From Echinometra lucunter (taxonomy: Eukaryota > Echinodermata > Echinoidea > Camarodonta > Echinometridae), in assembly GCA_029962745.1 (NCBI GenBank), contig CM057161.1:13337449-13401448 (forward strand): 64,000 nt of DNA, given 5' to 3'. The translations under genes and the position numbers were made by a program. Below, one piece after another: positions 43,301 through 55,955 of the stretch. The number at the start of each line of letters is the position of its first letter. Position 1 is the stretch's first letter. The notes below the pieces were generated by a model. That model saw nothing but the letters and a program-made list of their open reading frames with translations, was not told the DNA's origin and did not search any database.

Positions 43301-46300
43301 TTTTTTTTTATCTAATCCCAAGTGCTAGTACTACTTGTCAGTAAGCTCAAGGGGAAACAGGTTTAAGTCTTGTCTGAGGGACTGAGATACTGAGTGTCTT
43401 AATCATGGGCTCTAAGTGTATTGATGTGTTTCAGAACATGAGTATATTCTTACTCTGTGTCTGAGGCCATCATTATTTCACTGAGCCTTGCCGTCTTGCT
43501 GTTTTCGGACGTCATATTGCCATAATTTTGTATGCTGTTTATGGTACACTGCTTTTCATCCCGAGGTATATCTATAAAGCTTTGCTTTCTTATATCCAAT
43601 GAGGCCTCAGTCAGATTTGATCGATAACGATAACTACCTAAATTGTTACCTAATCGCAAATTGGTCAGGCTCTGTTTATGTCACGTATGAATAGGAAATT
43701 GTTAGAGTAGGTCAGACCCGATCAATAAATGCTAACGAGCCTAGCTCCCTTGCTGATTACAAATTCCAGAAGGATTTGCTCATTCACCAATGTAGAGGTG
43801 TTGTGGTCCAGTGGATAAGTCTCTAGACTTTGAACCACAAGGTATGGGGTTCAAATCCCTGCCGCGGCACTAATCTCCTTTTGCAAGATATGAATCCACA
43901 TTTGCCACTCTCCACCCAGGTGTTAAGGGTTACAGTTCATTATTCCGAAGTTTCGTTATTCCGAAGGTTCACTATTCGGAAAGTTTGTTAGTCCGAAAAT
44001 GAAATATTTGTTGTTCCAAAGGTTTGTTAGACCCAAAATGAAAAATGGTCCGTTATTCCAAAGGTTCGTTTATCCGAATACGAAATAAGGTTTGTTATTC
44101 CGAAGGTTCGTTAGCCCAAAAATCAAATAAGGTTTGATACAAGTTCGTTAGTTATTTGCAGACTAACAAACCTTATTTAGTTTTCGAATTAATGAGCCTT
44201 CGAAATAACGAACCTTATTTCATTTTCGGATTAACGAACCTTCAGAATAACGAACCTTATTTCATTTTCGGACTAACGAATCTTCGTACTAACAAGCCTT
44301 TGGAATAACGCCACAAATGTTAGGATTAATGAACCTGCGGAATAATGAACCTCCGGAATAACGAACATCACCTGGGTTACCCGGTACGACGCGAAAGTCA
44401 TTGTGGTTTGTTTAGCATTGTGAGCCCCTGTTAAATGGCACCTGCCTGGAATGCTCCCTCTGGAGTGGAGAAGGTGCATGCATTGTGTGCGGGAAAGCCT
44501 GAATCTGATGACCGGGGTAAAGAATTTGTATAAAGCGCTTAGACACATCCCAGAGAGATGTATTAGGTGCTATATAAATCCAGAATATTAGTTTTTTTTC
44601 AGCACAGGCCTCACTAATAAAATCACTGATGAAATATGTGCATACATTATCATTATCATTCAAATCTGACTGAGGCCTTAGATTTCCTCAATGTTCTATC
44701 ATGCTTGTATTGCTTCAGCATATCCTTAATCCTCATATCTTTGAGCCTTTTACATTTAATCAGAGCATAGCAATATTCACTATGAGCCATTCCTCTGTAT
44801 GAAAAAGTGCAGTTTATGAAAACAGTCATCTGGAATGAATTTGTTTAGCTATATTTCAGTGTGCAAAATATGTAGTTTGTTTTGAATTATGTACCTTCAC
44901 TCTCTCCTTCCCTCTTGTCCACCCCTCCCCCTCTTTCTGTTTTTTTTTTTTTATTGTGCATTGTCCATTGCTTGAATGATTTTGTGCATGTTGTAGTAGG
45001 ACTGTTTGAAAATAATGTCTTGTCTTGTAATAAACTTTATTTAGAAATTCATGTTTGTAAATTTACTAGTAATTTTAATCAAAAGGAAGGCATTGGCATG
45101 CATGAATTTTAAGATGAAAGATGTTCAGGCTATCATCATGAAAAACCTTTATGGGATGATTTGTGTATAAACTATTTGATGAATTTGAATAAAACTCTCG
45201 AAATTGATCGCACAAAGATGAAATAATTATGTCATTACATTTTGCAGCGGATCTTTAGGTGAGACAAACTGAAATGAAATCTGACAAAAAGGGATGAACA
45301 TATGTTGAAAATGATTGAGCATTGACCAACCTGAATGACATTTGATGACATTTACCCATTCCAGAATTCATAGGACAAAACTGAAGTGATCTTTAATGAA
45401 ATTGAATGAAAAAAAGAGGAAAATTCACAGGAAATCCTATATTACTTTTTATTGTGAACTTCAACCCCCCCCCCCCAATAAAACTCTTATCTAGCAGTGA
45501 GAAAATTGATGTGCAGTTATAAAGATTTTCTGAACTGAACTGCTCCTTTTATGAACATTCATAATCTAGTCTTTCTTTTTTTTTCACAGTGGAAAATTTT
45601 GAGTTATGTGAAATGTAATTCCTTGCACAAGCTTTGCTAGGATCTAAAATCAATAACCTTTTGTTTTGGAAATTTGAACAAATGTAAATATTCTGTCTTT
45701 TGTAACCATTCAATTACAGGGTATTGGCATCACAAAACTCCAAAGTAAGTGATAATTATATACTTGATTATACTCATTTTTCACAGTTGAACTAACATAC
45801 ATTTGACAATTTTTTTTTCTTAAGCTCAGATATTAATTTTTGAAAAGTATTATACACTTACTGGTATGAATAATGATAGTTTCATCAACAATTCCTTAAG
45901 AAATATAGTCAGTGGATAATGGTTTACAGTGTAGTTGTCATGGGTTAGTTTTATCATTATTCAACTCCCAAACCTGTTAGAAAATTTTTGAACACCCTTG
46001 TGCCTGGGCATCCCTCCTGAAGAGGGGGGGGGGGGGGGGGGGGGGGGGAGGGATGGACATAAAGGGGATAACATCTTTCAGTGAATTTAAAGAACTGTAG
46101 ACATAGCTGCTTCAATTTGTCACTGGAAATGGAAGTGAGAAAAAGAATTTCTAATCATAGTATCCAGTATGACTTTAACTCTAGAAATAACATGAAGAAT
46201 AAATTAATCTTCATGGTTTGTGTTTGTAAATGCATGTAGGCCTATATTTTTCCATGGTATTAGTAAAGCAGGATTAAGATCAGTCCCTGCGGACTGTTTG

Positions 46301-49300
46301 TATCGTGGTGATGATAATTTCTCTGAACTGGAGATCAACAAACAGACCTAGAGTAAGGGGTCCAGTGAACACAACTGTTGTCTTTTCCCAAGTGAAAAGG
46401 TGAGGTGGCTCTCTGTTTGGTTTGGATTTATGCACATCTTACATTATTCCATCAAGAAAATTCTTTCTAATACCCTCAGATAAAAATTGTAATGATTTTG
46501 AAATCCTGTAAAAACTGACCATGATTATTTTATACATGTGTCTTCGTATAATGTTGTAAAGCACAATCTTTGTGTGCTTCAAAGAAACAAATTACTTAAG
46601 TGTACCTGGGCTGTTAAGTTTGATAAAATGTTACATTAATTATTCATTACTAATGAAGACAACTCACTCCAATTTCCTGTTTGTTTGTTGTTGTTTTTTT
46701 TCATTATGGCTGTCCTCTCTTTCACTTTTTGCTCTAAAAGGAGACATTAGTGTGATTGAAAAATAAATTACTTGCAAAGTGTAATGATTTTCAAATTGAT
46801 TTTTTTTTTGTTTATTTGTTGTTTTATATCTTTGTAGGGCAGTGTCAGTTGTAACAGTAAATGAAGAGGTGTCATCCTATGATCTGGATCGTGGTTCACC
46901 ATCGAACGCTCTTTGTAATGTCCCTCAGGTGTAAGTATACACATGTTTTGTCTGGGTACAGAATACCAGTAAATCTTGACTCTTTAAGAAACTCCCAGAA
47001 GCCTGTAAGATCAGTTCTTGTTAGTGGTGAAACTCTTACAAGTTTTCAGAACTTTATGTGTTTCTGATATTTCCATAACACTTCATAGAATTTATAATGT
47101 TTCTCATGTTTGTAGAGCTTGCTCTGAAAAGTTCTGGGATCTGTGCATAGATTACCTTTTTCATACACATATATAGTTCCATGTACAGTTACCATCAAAT
47201 GTCATTCTCAACTTGTGGCAAGTGAAACTGAAGGCAACATACCATACCTTATTGTAAGGCATCTGATAGATCCCCTTATGACCCCTTCATATGTTTGAGA
47301 TCATTAACTTTATATTATAAATGCTTGTAATTCATCTGCTTGCAGATTTTAAGACTTTGGCAATTTTCATAAAGATAGTAATTATGACCACCAGCGTCAG
47401 TATTCCTACTCCTTATTGGCATCTGTACTGTTGTGGCTGTAGAGTGACAGAGTAGATGCTTGATATTTTACATGAAAAAAAAGCCTTGTCTGTTTTTTTT
47501 TTTTTCTCAGGACCATCACTCTAGACTCACCATCATGTGAAGACACAGAGGACTTGAATTCACACCAAACTTTAAATAGTTCTGGTGGTTCCTGGAGTGG
47601 ACACTCTTCTCTACATTCATCTCTGGACAGTTCCTGTGTTGGATCTCAGTTGTAAGTCTGCTGCAGTATATCTCTTGGACTCTTAAACTCTTGTATGAAC
47701 AATGAACAGTGAACATTGCATGAACGACTGAATTATAAAAAAAATTACTTGATGATAGAATTTGAAGATGATTGGCTTTATAGTTGTGAATAATACTGAA
47801 AATAATTCAGTTTAAGCTTACAGTATATACAAAATGGAAAGTTTTTATGCCCTCCACCCACCGAAGGTGCTGGACACATTATGTTTTTGGGTTGTCCATC
47901 CGTCCATACGTCCGTCCATCCCGTTTTTGTTCTTGTGATAACCTAAGAACTATTTGACAGATCAACTTCAGACTTGGCTCATGTATGCATATGGGAGAGA
48001 CAATGATCTGATTAGATTTGGGGGAATGAGTTCAAAGTTCAAAGGTCATAGAGGTCATTGTATACATGAATATGACTCCATGCAATAACTTAACCATTTG
48101 ATGAATCAACTTCAAACATGAACCATATATGCCTATGGGAGGGACAATGATCTTATTGGATTTGGGGGTCACAAGGTCAAAGGGCAAAGGTCATAGATGT
48201 CATAGTATACGTGAAAATTGCTCTTTCTCGTGATAACTTATTATAGAATCATTTGACGGATCAACTTCAAATGTGGCTGACACAGCATCATTTAAATAGA
48301 ACCATTTTTTCCCGTTTTGTACTCTAAATGTATCCTAATACATTTCTCATAATTAAAAGCGATGATCTGGCAAAGGCGGAGGTGTAGATTTCGACCACGC
48401 GCAGTCGAGGATTCATCTAGTTTCTTCATGTGGATCTATTACAGATTTCTTATGTAGAGCAACTTTTACCGTGTTCACACAGTGACTCGGCTCGGGGGGG
48501 GGGGTTCAACACGCGCCCCGTGCTCAACACGGCAATCTTATGTCATGTAAATGGGATCAGTGTGACCCGTGAGCCGTGTTGAACACCTCTTTTTTGATCC
48601 GCCAGAATCATAGGTTTCAATCCGCGAGCCGAGTCAGGCTCGTCAGACTCGAGCCTTCCACCTACGATGCATACTGTATATGTATAACCCTGAGTCCATA
48701 AATGAACTAAAACGGATCTTTTTACTTGTAGATTGACAGTGCTCTTAATCTGTGATACAGATGAAGCTGAAGGGTTATTGTTTTTTTTTTTTCCTCTCTG
48801 GACTCTCTGAACAGAGCAAATGGTGACTCATGTTCAGGAGGCAGCAGTGGTTCTCGGTCAGACTTGAGTGGCATTCAGAGCCTTCATTCAAATGATCAGG
48901 CTGAGAGAAGGTAAACTTCCACATTCTTTTTTAATTTCTTATTTTTCATTGATTTTATTTCATATATTAAAAATACAGGTTGATTTATTCAGATAAACTG
49001 GTCTTCCATGAGTCCTGTGATACATAAAATAGACAACTGTGCAATTTTCCTTAGGTATACATGGAGTACTCATCAGATGCAAACAGATGGACAAGTAGAA
49101 GTCTAAAATCTCAGTTGGTCAGTTTTCTTTACTGACTTCATTCACACTCGCCGCTAGAGAAAGGAGAAAGCGTGGTCAATGTCATAGGTCACAGAACCTG
49201 CATGCAGTGATTATACATATAACCTGAGTCTGTAAATGAAGTAGAACTCATCTTTTTCATTAAGATTGACATATAGTTGCACAACCCAACCCTCTCTTTC

Positions 49301-52300
49301 TCCTCTTTTTTTTTTTTTTTTTTTTTCTGTCACTTGAAAAATCATAGGGGGCTGGTCGTCTTCCCCCCCCCCATAGCACTGCCCCTGAGATTGACATTGC
49401 ATTACGAAAATCCCTCGTTTAAAATAGACCCCACCACTTTAGCACATGATCCTATGCATCTTAGGTGGGGTAAAGCTACCCGCTATCCAAAAGGCACGTT
49501 AAAAGTCTTATCAGTACTAGCATCTTCGCACGAGAGGTGGTGGTTTTGGATTACGCCTGCACTCCTCGTCATCTTACGTAATAGTGTTAACAAACTCTTA
49601 GCACCGCACTGCCTGAAAGGAAATGTGAAGTAGGAAATATATCTTTCACCTGTTTTAAGATATTACCATGTCCAAAAGTCACTCATAATTTAGATGAAAA
49701 CCAAAATTAAACTTCGAACGAAGCAAAATGACCCAGAAATTGCGATTCTAGCAACATTTTCAACTCCATAAACTAGCCCATCGCGCGTGCACTAGGCATG
49801 TGTAGCCCCAGCGTGTTTCTCTTTCTCCCTTCCTCTCTCTCTCTCTCTTTCTCTCTCTTATCAAACTCTGAAGATCGATCGTTTCTCCGGCAAGGTGATT
49901 AAGTTCAGCGCTTTTGTTTATTTAGGCTTACTGCAGTCTCAGGTGTCTAGAAGTTACAAAAATCAAATCGGGGTTTCAGTTTTAAACGATGGGTTTTCAT
50001 CATACTTTTAATCTGTGATACAAGGGTTATTGTTGGTGAGAATAATGAAGTCAATTTTTTCCTCTCTGGACTCTCTGAACAGAGCAAATGGTGACTCATG
50101 TTCAGGAGGCAGCAGTGGTTCTCGGTCAGACTTGAGTGGCATTCAGAGCCTTCATTCAAATGATCAGGCTGAGAGAAGGTAAACTTCCACATTCTTTTTT
50201 AATTTCTTATTTTTCATTGATTTTATTTCATATATTAAAAATACAGGTTGATTTATTCAGATAAACTGGTCTTCCATGAGTTCTGTGATACATAAAATAG
50301 ACAACTGTGCAATTTTCCTTAGGTATACATGGAGTACACATCAGATGCAAACAGATGGACAAGTAGAAGTCTAAAATCTCAGTTGGTCAGTTTTCTTTAC
50401 TGACTTCATTCACACTCGCCGCTAGAGAAAGGAGAAAGCGTGGTCAATGTCATAGGTCACAGAACCTGCATTCAGTGATTATACATATAACCTGAGTCTG
50501 TAAATGAAGTAGAACTCATCTTTTTCATTAAGATTGACATATAGTTGCACAACCCAACCCTCTCTTTCTCCTCTTTTTTTTTTTTTTTTTTTCTGTCACT
50601 TGAAAAATCATAGGGGGCTGGTTGTCTTCCCCCCCCCCCTCCCCATAGCACTGCCCCTGAGATTGACATTGCATTACGAAAATTCCTTGTTTAAAATAGA
50701 CCCCACCACTTTAGCACATGATCCTATGCATCTTAGGTGGGGTAAAGCTACCCGCTATCCAAAAGGCACGTTAAAAGTCTTATCAGTACTAGCATCTTCG
50801 CACGAGAGGTGGTGGTTTTGGATTACGCCTGCACTCCTCGTCATCTTACGTAATAGTGTTAACAAACTCTTAGCACCGCACTGCCTGAAAGGAAATGTGA
50901 AGTAGGAAATATATCTTTCACCTGTTTTAAGATATTACCATGTCCAAAAGTCACTCATAATTTAGATGAAAACCAAAATTAAACTTTGAACGAAGCAAAA
51001 TGACCCAGAAATTGCGATTCTAGCAACATTTTCAACTCCATAAACTAGCCCATCGCGCGTGCACTAGGCATGTGTAGCCCCAGCGTGTTTCTCTTTCTCC
51101 CTTCCTCTCTCTCACTCTCTCTCTCTTATCAAACTCTGAAGATCGATCGTTTCTCCGGCAAGGTGATTAAGTTGTTCAGCGCTTTTGTTTATTTAGGCTT
51201 ACTGCAGTCTCAGGTGTCTAGAAGTTACAAAAATCAAATCGGGGTTTCAGTTTTAAACGATGGGTTTTCATCATACTTTTAATCTGTGATAGAAGGGTTA
51301 TTGTTGGTTAGAATAATGAAGTCAATTTTTCCCTCTCTGAACTCTGAACAGAGCAAGTGAAGAGTCAAGTTCAGGAGGCAGTAGTGGTTTCCTTTCAGAC
51401 TTGAGTGTCATTCAGAGCCTTCATTCAAATGATCAGCCTCAGAGAAGGTAAATGTCAATTTTTATATTTCTTATTTTTATTGATTTACTTCACATATTAC
51501 AAATACAGGATGAATTAATCAGATAAAGTGGTATTCCATGAGTCCTGTGATACACAAAATAAACAACTGTAGACCTACAGTTTTCATGATGTGATTGTTG
51601 TAGTTATCAACATTGGTGTTTATAGGTTATCATTTTTTTTACTGTTCAGGGCTAGTATTCAATTTCATACTTTAGCCATATTTTACTCAATTTTTGGCTG
51701 AAGTAAAATACTTAGCCATCTTCTGTATTCAATTGAATCTTTGGGCTAAGTATAATTTACCCTAGAAGTCTAAGATAGCCTGCCAGCAGACTTGAGTAAA
51801 TTAATTTGGAAGTCTGATTGGCTTCCATGTGGTTTTCACATATGCTGCACACAAGTAAATTCTAATGCTGCACACAAGTAAATTCTAATGCTGCACACAA
51901 GTAAATTCTAATGCTGCACACAAGTAAATTCTAAACCTCGCATATAAGACGACACCTTCATTGCATATTATAAGGATGGACTTTACGCTGTTACAATGGT
52001 TATCAGTAAAGTATTTTTGCCTTAGAGTCGACTTGCTAAAGTGAAATACTTAGAAGTGTTCTGAATACCACTGAAGGCATTTTACTTAAGTAGCCAAGCA
52101 AAATGCTGAGCAATTTACTTACTCAATCCTTGTATTGAATTGAATACTGGCCCAGGCTATTCTAGAGGAAAAATGTTAAAAGAAATTAATAGGTGTATAA
52201 TTACTTCATGAGGATGAACATGAGACTACAGTCTTCTCTGTCTGTTTCAAATATTAACCATGAAATATGTTTGTAGTATATTTGTGGATTGTTTCTGTGG

Positions 52301-54931
52301 AGTAATCACATGCAGAAAGGAAATGTAGGCTCTTTTGCTGCTTTCTCTTTTCTTTCTTTTAGGCGAATAAACAGTAGTGGACCACACTCTGACCTGAGTT
52401 CATTTCACAGTCTGCATTCCAATGACCAGCCTCGGAAAGGGTAAGATCTATTATCATAATTATTACTGCATTTGGTTATTTGTCTAAATTACTTGATCCC
52501 TTCAAGAAATATCTAAATAATTGTTTGTTTGTTTGTATTTTTAGTTCTGTAAGGAGTGGACCGCGCTCTGACCTGAGTTCATTTTACAGTCTTCATTCCA
52601 GTGACCAGCCTCAGAAAAGGTAAGATATTATCCAAATTTCCACTGAATTTGTTTTCATTGTCTGAATTAATTGATCCCTTCAAAAAAGAGTGAAATAATT
52701 GTTTAATTGTTTGTTTGTTTTATAAATAGTGGACCACACTCTGACCTGAGTTCATTTCACAGTCTTCATTCCAATGACCAGCCTCAGAAAAGGTAAGATG
52801 TTATCTAAATTTCCACTGAACTTGTTTTTATTGTCTGAACTGAATGATCCCTTCATAAAAGAGCAAAATAATTGTTTGTTTGTTTCATAAATAGTGGACT
52901 GCACTCTGTCTTGAGTACATTTCACAGTTTTCATTCCACTTACCAGCCTCAGAAAAGATAAGGTATTGTCAAAAATTCCTCTGTATTTGGTTTTATCGTC
53001 TGAATTAACTGATCCCTTGAAAAAAAAAGAGCATATTAATTGTTTCTTTGTTTTATAAAAAGTGAACTGCATTCTTTTGAAGTGAAAAAATTCTCCTGTC
53101 AGTTTCAACTATGGGAATGTATTTGGACTGACCTAAAGGGGAAGATTACAATATAAGCTTTTATTACCTTGTTTTATTTTGCAATCTACAAGGACTCCAT
53201 CAGTGGATGCATTAAGCAAAGACAGTGGATCTTCCATCGTGTCCAAGCCTGGTACCCTGGTCAGCACTGAGGGTTCTACACCCTTGATGTCCAAGCCGGG
53301 CACCCTAGTCAGCACTGAGGATGCTACACAATCGATGTCCAAGCCTGGCACCCTAGTCAGCACTGAGGATGCTACACAATCAATGTCCAAGCCTGGCACC
53401 CTAGTCAGCACTGAGGATGCTACACAATCGATGTCCAAGCCTGGCACCCTAGTCAGCACTGAGGATGCTACACAATCGATGTCCAAGCCTGGCACCCTAG
53501 TCAGCACTGAGGATGCTACACAATCGATGTCCAAGCCTGGCACCTTAGTCAGCACTGAGGGTTCTACACACTTGATGTCCAAGCCTGGCACCCTAGTCAG
53601 CACTGAGGATGCTACACACGATGATGGAGCTTTACATGCGTAAGTAGTACCTTTATGCAATAATCCATTTCTTTTTCTTTCTAATAAATATTTCTGATAT
53701 TAACTTTCAATACCACTTAAATACCATACTGATATACTGAAGCTATTGGTTTTACACTCATCAGAGTAAAAGGCAAAAAGAGAAGAATGTTGAATAAAAA
53801 TAAGGTAGAAAGGAATTACAAGAAATATCTCTGTCGGCTCCGCTCAATGAAATCTTGGGAATTAATTGAAAGGAAATGCTGTAAAGAGACTCTTTCTATG
53901 ATGTTGTCATATATTAAGGTAGACTTTGAAAATGAAATTATATCATTCCTTGATAGTATTCACCCTCATTGTTACTAAATCTCTTCATCTTATAGCCTAT
54001 AATTGAGTGAAAATTATAATTATAGTAATGATAGTAATATGCCAAAGAATTACATGTTTTATAATGAATGTCTTTAAGTTCTTTGAAAATAAATTGCACC
54101 AGTCATTAAAATTAGACTTTCCTGTACACCACGTATATGTGATATCTACTTTCCACTCTGTGGGGAGCTTTTCACCCAGCTGCTATTTTGTAAATACAGA
54201 CAATGCTGAGAAAACTACTAAGTATTGTGTTTGATCTAAATGACTTGATATCTTTCTTGCAGGTCCACTTACCTGCAAGGACTTCTCTCTGATGTCGAAG
54301 GCAGTTCCACCATGAGCAGCTTCCAGAGCCTTCGTTCCACAGATAGCCCACAGAGAAGGTTTGTATCTCAATCCAAATGTCACTTCAACTAAACAGTAGT
54401 GCAGGTAGAGATGCACATGCTCCCTCCCTCATCAATCAAATTATTTATAAAAAAAAAACATGCTAGAAAACGAAAAAAAAAAGGAAATGGGGAAGGGTAA
54501 GTGCAAAAATGAAAATACAACCCCTCCGACACCCTTTCCCACTTGTAGTCTTGCCCTCTTGCATTTCACTTCCTGGTTGAGATGGTGAAAAGAGAAATTT
54601 AAAACTTGAACAGAGACTCAAGCTAGTTTTAACCCACTGAATACTTAAGCCCAATGTACTGTGGACTAGAGTCTATGTAAACCATGATCTAATGGTATCC
54701 AAAGCGTTAAATCTAAATTGTGGTCTAAAACTTTGATGTACAGTTAAAACCTTCATGTGAAAGGTGAACACTGAAAGGAGAAACACCATTTGTTACCAGT
54801 TTCTGAATGATATTAGATCCCATTCTTTCTCTTCTATGTTATTTAGGCCTGCCACTCTAAGCCTCCCAGCAATAACACCAGAGAATGCCTCAGAAGCCAG
54901 AAGTGGAAAACCAAGATGGCACTCTCTATGA
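40334..54931 (+). CDS. Single-pass membrane protein with serine-rich repeat tail, 13 exons, 490 residues
   Basis: Not a family I recognise. Coding exons: 40334-40415, 45720-45744, 46838-46930, 47511-47651, 48815-48910, 50083-50178, 51352-51447, 52363-52440, 52545-52619, 52730-52792, 53193-53639, 54263-54358, 54847-54931 (TGA). All have AG/GT borders and join in phase to exactly 491 codons. Residues 4-27 are one hydrophobic segment (LLMAAFPLCIWIFVGFMLW) followed by RYWHHK, so a signal anchor with cytosolic tail is inferred. The tail is Ser-rich. Exons 5-10 and 12 each encode one version of SxLSxFxSLHSxDQPQ ending in KR or RR, and every one enters and leaves in the same phase. Exon 11 encodes eight 16-residue repeats. 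The start ATG is preceded by an acceptor at 40305, so a 5' UTR exon exists. Likely phosphorylated scaffold or adaptor, but that is a guess. Confidence 0.82.
42090..43014. repeat. Tandem-unit dispersed repeat with AGGTCAAAGGTCA sites, copy 1
   Basis: The repeat opens with atgcctccgcccaccgtagg and (CGTC)n at about 42140-42182 and closes with ggcggaggcataaagttcga and gattcatctagttt. Between are about five units of 150 bp (cttcaaacttggctcatgta, gggacaatgatctgattaga, caaggtcaaaggtca). It lies in the first coding-gene intron. Long minus-strand frames here (42128-42448, 42489-42767) are readings of the units and not genes. Confidence 0.85.
43795..44590 (+). mobile_element. tRNA-derived SINE, second copy, split by a foldback
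   Basis: The head gtagaggtgttgtggtccag and box B ggttcaaatcc match the copy at 20254. The body breaks after ccactctccacccaggtgt and resumes at cacctgggttacccggta, ending gtgctatataaatccagaa. The interruption is the element at 43931-44365. A duplicated caggtgt/cacctgg border is compatible with a target duplication, but exact length is unclear. Confidence 0.75.
43931..44365. repeat. Foldback element made of TTCCGAAGGTTCGTTA words
   Basis: The left half repeats cgttattccgaaggttcgtt and agtccgaaaatgaaat about five times. The right half repeats the complements aacgaaccttatttcatttt and cggactaacgaa. The centre is near 44150. Noncoding, inserted in a SINE within an intron. Confidence 0.88.
46025..46050. 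repeat. G homopolymer tract
   Basis: A near-continuous run of G in the second intron of the serine-rich gene. Such tracts recur throughout the window, usually at element ends. Confidence 0.9.
47849..48422. repeat. AGGTCA-unit dispersed repeat, copy 2
   Basis: A diverged shorter copy of 42090-43014: opens atgccctccacccaccgaag, closes gcggaggtgtagatttcgac with gattcatctagttt. It keeps acaaggtcaaagggcaaagg but fewer units. Confidence 0.8.
48790..51330. repeat. 1.27-kb tandem duplication including a coding exon
   Basis: Two nearly identical units start near 48795 and 50060 (exon starts 1268 bases apart). They contain exon 5 or 6 (identical coding sequence), a T tract, a C tract, gtggggtaaagctacccgct, and (CT)n near 49830 and 51105. 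A third exon copy at 51352, 1269 bases on again, is more diverged. The open frames at 49277-49633 and 50534-50905 are intronic readings of the two units. Confidence 0.93.
51649..52153. mobile_element. MITE-like element with internal 23-bp tandem repeat
   Basis: Ends gggctagtattcaattt and attgaatactggccc are inverted complements, with repeated matching subterminal words (ttactcaa, aagtaaaatactta). Inside, atgctgcacacaagtaaatt with cta is repeated four times at 51842-51933. Intronic, noncoding. Confidence 0.82.
52895..52957 (+). pseudogene. Dead copy of the small serine-rich exon
   Basis: Same length (63 bases) and acceptor context (aaatag-tggac) as the exon at 52730. It would encode HSVLSTFHSFHST. 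The donor GT has become AT (aaaag-ataagg), and reading through gives an immediate TAA. A further remnant begins near 53062 (aaaag-tgaactgcattc). The live array is 52363, 52545, 52730 at spacings of 182 and 185 bases. Confidence 0.85.
53242..53625 (+). repeat. Coding 48-bp minisatellite, eight units
   Basis: Eight units of 16 codons, SKPGTLVSTEDATQSM in five identical copies, with EGSTPLM, EGSTHLM and EDATHDD variants in the first, seventh and last. Units keep frame. The antisense strand is open by chance across the array. Confidence 0.95.
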
Positions 54932-55955
54932 TGCAATCACCTTGTTTGTCCTATCCTTTGGTGTATATGATTGTAAATGAATCATGTCTTAAAGGTCTGT
55001 TAGAGAAATATCACTAAGATGAACTGTTAGTTTAATGGAATATAAAGAATGTTGTTATTACAAAGTCCCATCATAACAAGGTACGGTACATTACTGGTTT
55101 ACCTTTTTTGTAGTATACTGCGACTTTTTAGTAACAAGTTCCTTAATTTGAGGGGGTTCATCGTAACGTGGCTCTGTATTTTATTAACTTTGAAAGGGAC
55201 CAATTGTATGTATTGATTCCTACATGTACATGCATATTGTATATTTTTCATAAATACATTAATTACATAATCTTCAAGTGTGCCTTGTGAAGAGGTTGAT
55301 ATTTTTTTACAGAATAGGAGAAGTGGCAAATTTGCTCTCTTCATATCCAGGGAGTGCTCAAAGTACCTCTAAACAATGCAGTGCCATTAACCTGACTCCA
55401 AGTTAAACTTAAGTTCTGGTCATGTGATTTCAATTTGAAACAGAAAGGGGTGACTACGCACAAATATTTTGGCTGAACTATCAAGCGTCTTGTCATGTTG
55501 TGAATATTTGGGCATTTGGAGAGTAATCTTTTTTCAGTGGAAATTTCTGCTATGATATTCTTCCAAACTGAAAAGAATGAGAAAGCTCACAAATTCCCTA
55601 TCACCTACAGTATTCCCAGATCTCAGGCTTCTACTAATTAAGCCCAGCTGCCACTTGGCACTAAAAGCATTCCTAGCATACTGTAACTCCCTACCAGGTA
55701 CACCTTCACAACACCTGGGTGGAGAGTGGCAAGTATATATGGTAATATCTCTTGCCAAATGGCAGTATTGTCACAGGTCAGACTGAGAAGACAATGAGAC
55801 ATCCATTTTAAAAGGTTCCTTCTTTTAAAGTGTTTTAAAACTTTACGGGTACCCTTAGGTTTAAAGATATCATAGAATGTATGATTAGTACTAGAATTGA
55901 TAACTGAAAGTACCCTGATTTCAGTGGTTTTAACCGAATGGATGCACTAGTACCT
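54932..55955 (+). other. 3' flank of the serine-rich gene with an inverted SINE fragment
   Basis: 3' UTR sequence probably continues from the TGA. At 55605-55775 a diverged SINE lies on the minus strand (acctgggtggagagtggca is the complement of the SINE body). AATAAA signals occur later, at 56730 and 58100, but none could be tied to this gene. Confidence 0.4.

Noticed and set aside
49277..50905. Two near-identical frames (118 and 123 codons) as a duplicated gene
   Set aside because: They begin in a poly-T/poly-C tract inside duplicated intron, have no recognised motif, and are identical only because the whole 1.27-kb unit is duplicated.
53133..53660. Antisense gene of 175 codons
   Set aside because: It is the reverse reading of the 48-bp coding minisatellite, whose period is a multiple of three, so the frame stays open by chance. 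Sense-strand splice phases fit.
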